From NCBI GenBank assembly GCA_016124575.1, contig WGNM01000001.1, positions 1 through 64,000 on the forward strand: DNA of 64,000 nt, given 5' to 3'. A model generated the notes under the pieces. It did no database searches, was not told where the DNA came from, and worked only from the letters and a program-made list of their open reading frames with translations. Numbering within the stretch: the stretch's first letter is position 1; each line of letters starts with the position of its first letter. The DNA is from Cryomorphaceae bacterium. GTDB taxonomy: Bacteria; Bacteroidota; Bacteroidia; Flavobacteriales_D; Sanyastnellaceae. The translations under genes were made by a program, and so were the position numbers. Positions 34,561-42,114 of this stretch are shown here, piece by piece.

Positions 34561-34965
34561 TTATTTTGAAAGAATCAGGTCGCGAAAAAGGACGAACGTT
34601 TCATCCCATGCTGATGAAAGGACCGACGAGGTGTCGATCGGTAATGTGCCCGTTTCACCGTTCAGCTTTCGGGTGGCGTAGACATACCACACCGCCAAAG
34701 CGAGTAAAAATGCAACTACCAGTGCGATTAGAATTCGCTCCTTTAAGGGAATTGATCTGGAGGTTGTGGAATTAGGAATACTTTCATCAGTGAGTGAATC
34801 ATCGTTTACTGTTTCGTTGAAATACTGGGCTAAACCTTCGTATTCGGCAGGGACATCGTCAGCAGATAACAGATGACGCAGCCGGTCTTCCTCACGCAAC
34901 GAAGTCTCGCCGTTCCAAAAACGGGTTACCAACTCATTTAATTCTCCGTGATAAGACTGCTTCAT
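34561..34965 (-). CDS. small membrane protein, anti-sigma-factor-like layout
   Basis: A 134-residue protein. The N-terminal helical segment (LVTRFWNGETSLREEDRLRH) resembles the cytoplasmic start of Bacteroidota anti-sigma-like proteins. A single transmembrane helix lies at about 77-96 (ILIALVVAFLLALAVWYVY), followed by a short periplasmic tail. No ECF sigma gene is adjacent, so the role is an inference from layout only. It is the first gene of the run through 32221. Confidence 0.55.
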   Translation of the reverse strand: MKQSYHGELNELVTRFWNGETSLREEDRLRHLLSADDVPAEYEGLAQYFNETVNDDSLTDESIPNSTTSRSIPLKERILIALVVAFLLALAVWYVYATRKLNGETGTLPIDTSSVLSSAWDETFVLFRDLILSK

Positions 34966-35166
34966 TTTGGCTTAGCTCATTCAACCGAATACCAACAAGA
35001 TAGAAAAAATAACAGTAATCGATTGTATTCAATGCAATGACGCGCAACTGTCGGCTTTGTTACACCGCTCCATCCACTTTCAATCGCATAATATTAACAA
35101 TCAGTACAATGAATGTTATGATTTCCAATAAAATAATCTTATATTCGTAATGCACTTTGTTGTACC

Positions 35167-36711
35167 ATGAACCAACGATTAACGATACTCTTTATTTGCC
35201 TGCTGGTGGGGATCTCCGCAGGTGCGCAGGTGTCTGTATCCGGACATCCAGTATCGTGGAATTCTAGCAACGACATTCAAGAAATCACAACATACATCGA
35301 CCTTCCCCCCATTGATGTAGCTCAGCTAATGGCTGAAGATGATGCAGTAGATTTGAAGGAAGTGCCTTATCGCTTTGCATTCAAGCACAATGTTAGTTTG
35401 AACACTGCCAATTCTGGACGTTGGTCGACTTTGAGTAATGGCGACCGTGTTTGGATGTTGGGCATTCAAGCTGAAAATGCGAAAGGTTTAAGTGTTGTCT
35501 TCGATCATTTTTCACTTCCTGCTGGTAGCGTTTTACATTTATATACTCCTGACAGAGAAAACGTAATTGGTGCTTTAACGAAGGAAAACAACAAGACTTC
35601 AGGGGTGCTATCTACATCTGTACTGCCTGGAAACGCAATTGTAATCGAATACTACGAGCCGTATCGCGTGCGTCAGCAAGGTGATATCTCGTTGCGTTCA
35701 ATTGCGCAAGTATACAAAACTACCGACCCAAACATCAGAGAATCGATTGAGGAGAACGGTTGTTTGCAAAATGTTGTCTGCTCTGGAAGTCTTCCCCAAT
35801 CCTCATCTGCCGTGCTAATAACTGTTGATGAAGGCACGCGGTGGGCAACAGGTACTTTGGTAAACAATGCGAATTTCGACGGTAAACCGTATGTCATCAC
35901 TGGAAGTCAGAACTTGTGGGGCGACCCTGAAACGTGGTTGTTTACGTTCAACTACCATTCGTCAGAATGCTTTCCTTCATCGGTAGACAAAGAAAACAAG
36001 TCGATTTCAGGTGCTGTTATCAAAAGCAATTTAACCGATGAAAAGTTGGCCCTTTTGGAATTGAGCAAACGTCCGCTTGTAGAATGGAACATTTTCTATT
36101 CTGGTTGGGAAATATCATCAGCAACTCCTCAAAATGTCTATTCATTGCACCACCCGGCAGGTGACCTGCAGAAACACAATACAGCGGGTGCCCCTACTCC
36201 TGATCAATATCTTGGTGTAGACACGTGGCGTGTATCTTCGTGGGATTCAGGAAGCACAGAATCAGGCTCGTCTGGAGCACCGTTGTTCAACGATCACAAC
36301 CGGTTGATAGGTGTTTTGTACGGTGGTCAATCTACTTGTATGGATGGTGGTGCAGATTACTTCAGTAAGTTGAGTAACGGATGGAGTGCCTTTGAAAAAT
36401 ACCTCAACCCATTTAACCAAAACCTGCGATCAATAGCTGGTATGTATCTCGGATTTGAAGTTATGAATAACCAAGTCTTTAAAGAAGATATCGCAATTTT
36501 TCCGAACCCTGCCGCCAACCAAGTGCGGGTTTTAAACGATAGCGACGAGCCCATCCAGTTCATAGCGCTGTTGGATATTCAAGGACGTGTATTATCGAGA
36601 GAAGCTTACACCGGACAACCCGTTATTCTCAACCATCTGCCGAACGGCGTGTATTTTATTGAAGTGCAGCTGCTGACAAAGAATGTACAGCGCCGACTGA
36701 TTAAGAATTAA
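35167..36711 (+). CDS. T9SS-secreted trypsin-like serine protease homologue, probably inactive
   Basis: A 514-residue protein with signal peptide 1-20. A propeptide-like N-terminal region precedes a chymotrypsin-fold domain (about 195-415) similar to lysyl-endopeptidase-type enzymes. The serine motif is intact (ESGSSGAPLF, Ser369). The histidine motif expected as PYFLTANHC reads PYVITGSQN (Gln248 in place of His), and the aspartate site reads EKLALLEL (Lys293). Proteolysis is therefore unlikely. The C-terminal ~75 residues are a T9SS sorting domain (IFPNPAANQVRV, then LPNGVYFIEVQ). Its 3' end overlaps the opposing gene by 11 bp. Confidence 0.82.
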   Translation: MNQRLTILFICLLVGISAGAQVSVSGHPVSWNSSNDIQEITTYIDLPPIDVAQLMAEDDAVDLKEVPYRFAFKHNVSLNTANSGRWSTLSNGDRVWMLGIQAENAKGLSVVFDHFSLPAGSVLHLYTPDRENVIGALTKENNKTSGVLSTSVLPGNAIVIEYYEPYRVRQQGDISLRSIAQVYKTTDPNIRESIEENGCLQNVVCSGSLPQSSSAVLITVDEGTRWATGTLVNNANFDGKPYVITGSQNLWGDPETWLFTFNYHSSECFPSSVDKENKSISGAVIKSNLTDEKLALLELSKRPLVEWNIFYSGWEISSATPQNVYSLHHPAGDLQKHNTAGAPTPDQYLGVDTWRVSSWDSGSTESGSSGAPLFNDHNRLIGVLYGGQSTCMDGGADYFSKLSNGWSAFEKYLNPFNQNLRSIAGMYLGFEVMNNQVFKEDIAIFPNPAANQVRVLNDSDEPIQFIALLDIQGRVLSREAYTGQPVILNHLPNGVYFIEVQLLTKNVQRRLIKN

Positions 36712-37522
36712 TTTCTTGCTCAACTTCCAAATAAGCCAACGTGGCCCCTACCGTGCATGTGATAGGCGCCACAACGGTACCGATGTATGTCCCCAACACC
36801 GGAATCATCAGCCACAAGGCGAAAAATGAACCATTTGTTACAGCAAGTCCCTTGTTCTGAGAAACGAAACTCACACTTTGCGCAACAGTTTTTTTCCGCC
36901 GTTCACTGGCGTAGTCGAGGGTTGAAAAACCAAAATAATAAGCGCTGACAAAAAACAAGATCACCGATACGACAGGTGTACTGATGAATGTGAGGGGGGA
37001 AAGAAAAATGGTTATGACCAGATTCAGTCCAAGCAATACAAAGGTTATCAAAAGTTCAATCACCATGTTACGCAACGCTAAAATAGACCCCCTGATGACA
37101 TCGCGCATCAACTGACGGTATGAAAAAGGAATGCGATTGCCCGTTACTACCTCTTCTGCTTTTTCGCTCACTACCGACATCACAGGAGAAAGAAAAATAA
37201 GAATGATGTACTTGCTGATTTTATGAAAGATGTAAATCAACGACACCCAGAGCACCGCTGCTGTGAGGTATCGCCCCACATCCTTTAGAACACTTAAGGT
37301 CTTCTGCCACCAGCCATCGCCAGGCACTGATTCAACACCAAGCAGATCATTTATCAGTGGAGTAACAACATCAACAACATAATTGATTCCCCAAAAAGCA
37401 AAAACTGAGAAACCCACTAAAAACAAAATGGGATATAAGTAAAAATGACTCAGCTTATTTTGCCGAATGAAGCTAAAACTCTTGAAATATGTCCGAAATC
37501 CAAGTGAAATACCCTTTCTCAT
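36701..37522 (-). CDS. EI24/CysZ-like membrane protein
   Basis: A 273-residue integral membrane protein with about five hydrophobic segments. The start GFRTYFKSFSFIRQNKLSHF, then YLYPILFLVG and the interior DYASERRKKTVAQSVSFVSQNKGLAV, are typical of the EI24-domain family, which includes the sulfate permease CysZ. No sulfate-assimilation gene is adjacent, so the transported species is not assigned. Its 3' end overlaps that of the protease-like gene. Confidence 0.78.
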   Translation of the reverse strand: MRKGISLGFRTYFKSFSFIRQNKLSHFYLYPILFLVGFSVFAFWGINYVVDVVTPLINDLLGVESVPGDGWWQKTLSVLKDVGRYLTAAVLWVSLIYIFHKISKYIILIFLSPVMSVVSEKAEEVVTGNRIPFSYRQLMRDVIRGSILALRNMVIELLITFVLLGLNLVITIFLSPLTFISTPVVSVILFFVSAYYFGFSTLDYASERRKKTVAQSVSFVSQNKGLAVTNGSFFALWLMIPVLGTYIGTVVAPITCTVGATLAYLEVEQEINS

Positions 37523-37523
37523 G

Positions 37524-37886
37524 CTAGTTGTTGTATCCGTGGTCGACCCTATCGTCGTCTTCTCGCCAGATCTGGAAAAACCAATACACTATATTGCCTA
37601 CGATTCCCGCTAGAAGGACAATCAACACCCACATCAAACGGGTATTGGAATCAAGCCGCGGATTCTTCAGGATGTGAACCAAATAATAGATGAATAAGCC
37701 AAGTCCGATTAACGACGCTAGCGCCATAGAAAGAAAAGACAGTCCAAAAGAGAAGATAACAACGTCTGGATTCGGATTGACATCAAGTCCGTGTGGCATC
37801 ATCAGCATCGAAGAAACAAACATTGCAATAAGCACCAACGGCAACACATTGGCTATTCCAAGCAATATTTTCGTGGTTCTCGTCAT
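37524..37886 (-). CDS. small membrane protein with phospholipase-D N-terminal-like segment
   Basis: A 120-residue protein from MTRTTKILLGIANVLP. Three hydrophobic helices are visible, the last two separated by HILKNPRLDSNTRLMWVLIV and ending GNIVYWFFQIWRE. That matches the PLDc_N (phospholipase D nuclease N-terminal) transmembrane motif of small membrane proteins with no catalytic domain. A longer frame to 37943 exists, but a perfect TATCTTTG box 4 nt before 37886 favours the shorter form. Function unknown. Confidence 0.65.
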   Translation of the reverse strand: MTRTTKILLGIANVLPLVLIAMFVSSMLMMPHGLDVNPNPDVVIFSFGLSFLSMALASLIGLGLFIYYLVHILKNPRLDSNTRLMWVLIVLLAGIVGNIVYWFFQIWREDDDRVDHGYNN

Positions 37887-37890
37887 GCCG

Positions 37891-37898
37891 CAAAGATA
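37891..37898 (-). promoter_or_regulatory. -7 promoter box, leaderless start, with -33 TTG
   Basis: TATCTTTG on the minus strand (perfect TAnnTTTG), then CGGC and the ATG at 37886. A TTG lies 17 nt further upstream (about 37916-37918), completing a consensus Bacteroidota promoter. Confidence 0.65.
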
Positions 37899-38054
37899 CA
37901 GTGAAAAATCTGTCTCAACACTTACCATCTGATGAACCGCCAATCTGCCCTGAGCAATGGCAGAAAATGCCCTTTGAACAACTTCACATTGCTGTGTTGA
38001 TTCTTCATCTTGGTTCGGCGATCAAAGCGGATGAAAATGTACTTCCTTCGCAGT

Positions 38055-39386
38055 ATGAAGGTACATTTCATTGCCATTGGCGGAAGCGCGATGCACAACT
38101 TAGCGTTGGCACTGCATTACAAAGGATATCAGGTTACAGGGTCTGACGACGAGGTCTTTGAACCCTCTAAATCACGCCTAAAAGCCGAAGGATTGCTGCC
38201 CGAAAAAGACGGTTGGTTTGTTGAAAATATACATACCGATTTAGACGCAGTAATTTTGGGAATGCATGCCCGCGAAGACAACCCTGAGCTTATCAAAGCA
38301 AGGGAGATGGGGTTGCCAGTGTATTCGTATCCCGAGTTTTTGTACCAACAAACCAAAGACAAAAAACGCCTGGTTATTGGTGGTAGTCATGGCAAGACTA
38401 CCATTACATCGATGGTGCTGCATGTCTTGAACAAATTAGATATCCACACCGATTTCATGGTAGGCGCTCTGTTAGAAGGCATCCCGCGAAGCGTAGTGCT
38501 TGAAAACGATACAGAAATTGCTGTTTTTGAGGGCGATGAATACCTTTCATCTCCCATTGATCGCCGACCTAAATTCCACCTCTACCATCCCCATGTGGCA
38601 TTGATCTCCGGCATCGCGTGGGATCATATGAACGTATTTCCAACGTGGGAAAACTACCTAGAACAATTCGCCATCTTCGTAGATCGCATTGAACCGAACG
38701 GCGTTTTGGTTTATTCTCAAGACGACGAGCACGTAGTTCAAATTGCTAAATCGGCGAGAGCCGATATCCGAACACTCCCCTACACCACGCCAAATCATAA
38801 AATCGTTACTGGAAAAACGATTTTGATTACCCAAAATGGAGAGGTTGAATTGGCGATATTCGGACGACATAACCTCCAAAACATGGAGGGCGCGCGACTG
38901 GTTTGTGCCCAAATCGGAGTCTCTGAAGCAGATTTCTACAGCGCCATCGCCTCTTTCAAAGGTGCAAGTCGCCGACTAGAATGTGTCCGAGAAGAAGGCA
39001 GCTATGTTATATACCGCGACTTTGCTCATGCCCCAAGTAAACTCCAGGCCACTACAACTGCTGTGAAAGAACAATTCCCTGACCGCAATCTTTTGGCTTG
39101 CATGGAGCTGCACACCTTCAGCAGCTTGAACAAAGCGTTTCTAGATCACTATGCGGGTACGATGGATAAAGCAGATGTAGCAGTGGTTTATTTCTCACCG
39201 GAAGTGATTGCTCACAAACGTTTACCAGCCATCACCATCGACGAAGTGAAAGTCGCTTTTGGAAGAAACGATTTAATGGTTTTCACAGATGTTGAAGCGC
39301 TTCAATCTTTCCTCGACCAGCAAGAAAAAGAAAACATGGTGCAGCTGATGATGAGCTCAGGAAACTTCGGTGGAATTCGATTCTAA
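38055..39386 (+). CDS. mpl: Mpl-type UDP-N-acetylmuramate:tripeptide ligase (Mur ligase family)
   Basis: A Mur-ligase family protein of about 443 residues. It has an N-terminal Rossmann opening (KVHFIAIGGSAMHNLALALH), the ATP loop GGSHGKTTITSM, the central-domain EGDEYLSSPIDRRPKFHLY and the C-terminal YRDFAHAPSKLQATTTAVKEQFP, a line characteristic of Mpl. Mpl recycles murein by joining L-Ala-D-Glu-meso-DAP to UDP-MurNAc. In-frame Mets also occur at 38010, 38031 and 38037; 38055 matches the family start. A weak -7-like box lies 4 nt upstream. Confidence 0.88.
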   Translation: MKVHFIAIGGSAMHNLALALHYKGYQVTGSDDEVFEPSKSRLKAEGLLPEKDGWFVENIHTDLDAVILGMHAREDNPELIKAREMGLPVYSYPEFLYQQTKDKKRLVIGGSHGKTTITSMVLHVLNKLDIHTDFMVGALLEGIPRSVVLENDTEIAVFEGDEYLSSPIDRRPKFHLYHPHVALISGIAWDHMNVFPTWENYLEQFAIFVDRIEPNGVLVYSQDDEHVVQIAKSARADIRTLPYTTPNHKIVTGKTILITQNGEVELAIFGRHNLQNMEGARLVCAQIGVSEADFYSAIASFKGASRRLECVREEGSYVIYRDFAHAPSKLQATTTAVKEQFPDRNLLACMELHTFSSLNKAFLDHYAGTMDKADVAVVYFSPEVIAHKRLPAITIDEVKVAFGRNDLMVFTDVEALQSFLDQQEKENMVQLMMSSGNFGGIRF

Positions 39387-40211
39387 TCATCCAAGTCCCA
39401 CATCCAACAGCATCATCACGATAAACCCACCAATGAAACCCATTGTGGCGATGTCGGTATATTTGTCGCGCTGCGTCTCAGGTATTACCTCTTCCACCAC
39501 CACGTAAATCATTGCTCCAGCTGCAAACGAAAGTGCATAGGGCAAAATGGGCTGCATTTGCAATACCAAAACAGCACCCAACACCCCTGCTATCGGCTCT
39601 ACAATTGCAGATAGTTGTCCGTACATAAAGGCCTTTCTTCTCGACATCCCATGACGTCGCAACGGCATTGAAACCGCAATGCCTTCTGGAAAATTTTGAA
39701 TCCCTATTCCGATAGCCAACGCTACTGCAGCACCTATGGAAGCGCCTTCTAAACCGGCTGCTGCCCCGCCAAAAAGGACACCTACTGCGAGGCCTTCAGG
39801 AATGTTGTGGAGTGTTATCGCAAGCACCAAAAGCGTGGTTCGGTGCCACTTGGTCGGCATTCCCTCTGCTTCGTCGGGCTTGAAATTGATGTGCAAATGC
39901 GGCAACCACTTGTCGAGCAAGTACAAAAACAACGCTCCAACAAAGAAACCCACCGCAGAAGGGATGGCACGTGCAAAGCCTTCTCCCTCACTCATTTCAA
40001 TGGCCGGTGCCAAGAGCGACCAAAAACTCGCAGCCACCATAACGCCACCCGTAAAGCCCAACATGCCATCGAGGGTGCTGCGCTTCATTTCTTTAAAAAA
40101 GAATACAAGTGATGCCCCTGCAGCAGTAACCAGCCAGGTAAACAATGTTGCGATGAGCGCACTTTGAACAGGCGAAAACTGCTCAATCCACGTTAGTAAC
40201 GAATCCATCAT
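39387..40211 (-). CDS. ZIP family metal transporter
   Basis: A 274-residue membrane protein with eight hydrophobic segments. Helices IV and V carry the metal-binding motifs HNIPEGLAVG and GIQNFPEGIAVSMPLRR, diagnostic of ZIP (ZupT/GufA-type) transporters that import zinc, iron or manganese. A His-containing loop (KWLPHLHINFKPDEAEG) lies between helices III and IV. The gene overlaps the upstream DtxR-family regulator (ATGA), implying metal-responsive control. It abuts the Mpl gene tail to tail with no gap. Confidence 0.92.
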   Translation of the reverse strand: MMDSLLTWIEQFSPVQSALIATLFTWLVTAAGASLVFFFKEMKRSTLDGMLGFTGGVMVAASFWSLLAPAIEMSEGEGFARAIPSAVGFFVGALFLYLLDKWLPHLHINFKPDEAEGMPTKWHRTTLLVLAITLHNIPEGLAVGVLFGGAAAGLEGASIGAAVALAIGIGIQNFPEGIAVSMPLRRHGMSRRKAFMYGQLSAIVEPIAGVLGAVLVLQMQPILPYALSFAAGAMIYVVVEEVIPETQRDKYTDIATMGFIGGFIVMMLLDVGLG

Positions 40212-40891
40212 GGTGTTATCAATAATAGGTTTGCTGCCACTTGCGATGAAAGTGTCAGTTTGTCTTTATCATTCCTCAAAACCTGCACGCTGCCGTCAAA
40301 CTGAAAACGTTCAACAATGGTTATGCGGGTTCCTAGCGCGATTTCAAAAGAATCGAGATAGCGCAAAAAAGTGTCGGAGGTGTCGCCGAGACCTACTAGC
40401 ACTCCTGCTTCTCCCGATAGCATGTCGTGCAACGATTTCTTCTTTCGTTTGTCGTGCATCACGCCCGTTTTATCTGGTATCGGGTCTCCATGCGGATCAA
40501 ATTGCGGATGTCCGAGCCATGCGTCCAATCTATCTACCAAGTCCCCTGATACTACATGCTCTAGCTGCTCTGCAATGTTGTGGACTTCATCCCACTTGAA
40601 CCCCAATTTTTCAACGAGAAATACCTCCCACAGGCGGTGCTTGCGCAATATGTCAATCGCTATTTTCCTTCCCTCACAAGTTAAGTGCGTGCCTTGGTAT
40701 TTCTCATACGTAGCCCACCCACGTTCACTAAGCTTACGCAACATATCACTTACCGATGGTGCTTGTGTCTCCATGCGATCTGCTATGGCACCTGTGGTTA
40801 TGCCTTTTGTTGAATCAGTCCGCTCTCCCGCTAGCTGCTCCTCCAATTGGTAGATACACTTTAAATAGTTCTCTATGGAAGTTGATATCAT
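40208..40891 (-). CDS. DtxR/MntR-family metal-dependent transcriptional regulator
   Basis: A 227-residue DtxR-family repressor. The N-terminal winged helix reads ENYLKCIYQLEEQ, then IADRMETQAPSVSDMLRKLSERG. The dimerisation and metal-binding domain has LWEVFLVEKLGF, HNIAEQLEHVVSGDLVDRLD and HPQFDPHGDPIPD (His/Glu/Cys-type ligands). A C-terminal FeoA/SH3-like domain follows (about 150-227). It should sense Mn(II) or Fe(II). It is operonic with the ZIP transporter, and a palindrome similar to DtxR boxes overlaps its own promoter. Confidence 0.93.
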   Translation of the reverse strand: MISTSIENYLKCIYQLEEQLAGERTDSTKGITTGAIADRMETQAPSVSDMLRKLSERGWATYEKYQGTHLTCEGRKIAIDILRKHRLWEVFLVEKLGFKWDEVHNIAEQLEHVVSGDLVDRLDAWLGHPQFDPHGDPIPDKTGVMHDKRKKKSLHDMLSGEAGVLVGLGDTSDTFLRYLDSFEIALGTRITIVERFQFDGSVQVLRNDKDKLTLSSQVAANLLLITP

Positions 40892-40895
40892 ACAT

Positions 40896-40903
40896 CAAAG
40901 CTA
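40896..40903 (-). promoter_or_regulatory. -7 promoter box, leaderless start of the dtxR-zip operon
   Basis: TAGCTTTG on the minus strand (perfect TAnnTTTG), then ATGT and the ATG at 40891. Confidence 0.65.
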
Positions 40904-40911
40904 ATTCTTTT

Positions 40912-40927
40912 TTTAGTATTGTCTAAA
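40912..40927. promoter_or_regulatory. candidate DtxR-family operator
   Basis: TTTAG-TATTGT-CTAAA is a 16-bp inverted repeat with the arm sequence and 6-bp spacing of DtxR/IdeR boxes (TTAGGnTAnCCTAA type). It lies 8 bp upstream of the -7 box, between the -7 and -33 regions, where metal-loaded regulator would block transcription of its own operon. Confidence 0.6.
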
Positions 40928-41124
40928 TTTTTTTTAAGTCTTATAAAATACACATTTAATTCATCTTGGCTTCAGCGTGGTTGAAATCTAACGACGGCTG
41001 ATTGTAGAGTAAAGATTTGAGTGATAAATGCATATAGATACAAAAACAAACTTCTGTTTATCTCCAAGTTTTAGGCGAAAAACGATCATCTACAAAATTG
41101 TTTTCAGCACACACAAAGTGCCTA

Positions 41125-41155
41125 TTGACAAGGTTTTTGTGAGCGCTTACCTTTG
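41125..41155 (+). promoter_or_regulatory. Bacteroidota promoter of candidate small RNA, copy B
   Basis: -33 TTG (41125-41127), 20-nt spacer, perfect -7 TACCTTTG (41148-41155). Identical layout to copy A at 10049-10079. Confidence 0.75.
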
Positions 41156-41159
41156 CAGT

Positions 41160-41216
41160 GCACGGTGTTGACGGCGCGGGGGAGGGAGGGCCCGCAGGGC
41201 CTAAAAAGCCTCGATT
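41160..41216 (+). ncRNA. candidate small non-coding RNA, copy B
   Basis: Predicted start about 41160. A G-rich stretch is followed by the hairpin GGCCC-GCA-GGGCC (41189-41201) and then a conserved AAAAAGCC...GATT segment. Relative to copy A the second stem pair changes from A-T to G-C, a compensatory substitution. The 3' end is undefined. The rest of the 40892-41495 gap contains the DtxR promoter/operator at its left end and A/T-rich sequence without a recognisable gene. Confidence 0.45.
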
Positions 41217-41495
41217 GTAAATACATCCAATAAAAAACAATGCTTGTGAGATCATTGACTTCAACCACTGAGATTTTAGATTCACGATTGAAGAATCCTC
41301 TACTTCTTTTAACTCGACTTAATACAACTTCGGCAGCGGCAACGGCCTGAACAAAATCTGAAATCAACAAACAAATCATCAATTGTTCGTTACTTCAAAT
41401 AATCATCAATCAATTGCCGTTAGAAAAGCACCTTATTGAAACAAACTCAAATCCGAATTAAATGGCGCTTTGTTACTTAACCATTACAAATCAAC

Positions 41496-42113
41496 ATGAA
41501 GCATGTATTGATACTGGTCTTCGCGACCATGATTTCGGCAACAGCGCACGGACAATCAGAAGCAAACCCTAAAAAATCAACATTCGGATTTTCATTGGGT
41601 GTCTTGCAATCGAACTTCCAAAACAGCAACACGATTCCTGGTCTTGACGCTGGAGGAATAAAAAACATGGTGGGCTATCGCTTGGGGTTGACCATGGATC
41701 GAGAAATAAATTCACAATTCACTCTGGCACCAAAAATCGATCTCGCAGTAAACCAGGGATATTTAGATGCTGAGGTAGATGGCGAATTTACGCCTTACAC
41801 TCCCGTTGGGTCAACCATCGATTTTATGCTGCATGGCACACTGAATACGTCATGTTCCAATGATCGCTTGTATGTGCTGTTCGGTCCCAATTTTCGATAC
41901 GCATTGGATGATACCAAGTTCTCAAGCACAGAAATAGATGTCCCCAATGATTTCGCCCTCGACTTCGGTATTGGAATGAGAAACAAACTCAAATCTTTCA
42001 CCTTCGCTCCAGAATTGCGTTATACAATCGGAACAACAAATGTCAGTCAGTTGGTCATGTGGCAGCGGGTGTACAACCACACCATATCTCTGATCTTTAG
42101 CTTCAAAGACTAA
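41496..42113 (+). CDS. outer-membrane beta-barrel protein
   Basis: A 205-residue protein with signal peptide (about 1-19, ATAHGQ). Amphipathic strands (TFGFSLGVLQSNFQNSNT, MVGYRLGLTMDREINSQFTL, LYVLFGPNFRYAL) and a terminal aromatic strand (HTISLIFSFKD) are those of the small PorT/OmpW-like barrel families of Bacteroidota. It is unrelated in detail to the 5742-6419 barrel, and its role is unknown. It is convergent with the aminotransferase gene, with stops 1 bp apart. Confidence 0.7.
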   Translation: MKHVLILVFATMISATAHGQSEANPKKSTFGFSLGVLQSNFQNSNTIPGLDAGGIKNMVGYRLGLTMDREINSQFTLAPKIDLAVNQGYLDAEVDGEFTPYTPVGSTIDFMLHGTLNTSCSNDRLYVLFGPNFRYALDDTKFSSTEIDVPNDFALDFGIGMRNKLKSFTFAPELRYTIGTTNVSQLVMWQRVYNHTISLIFSFKD

Positions 42114-42114
42114 C

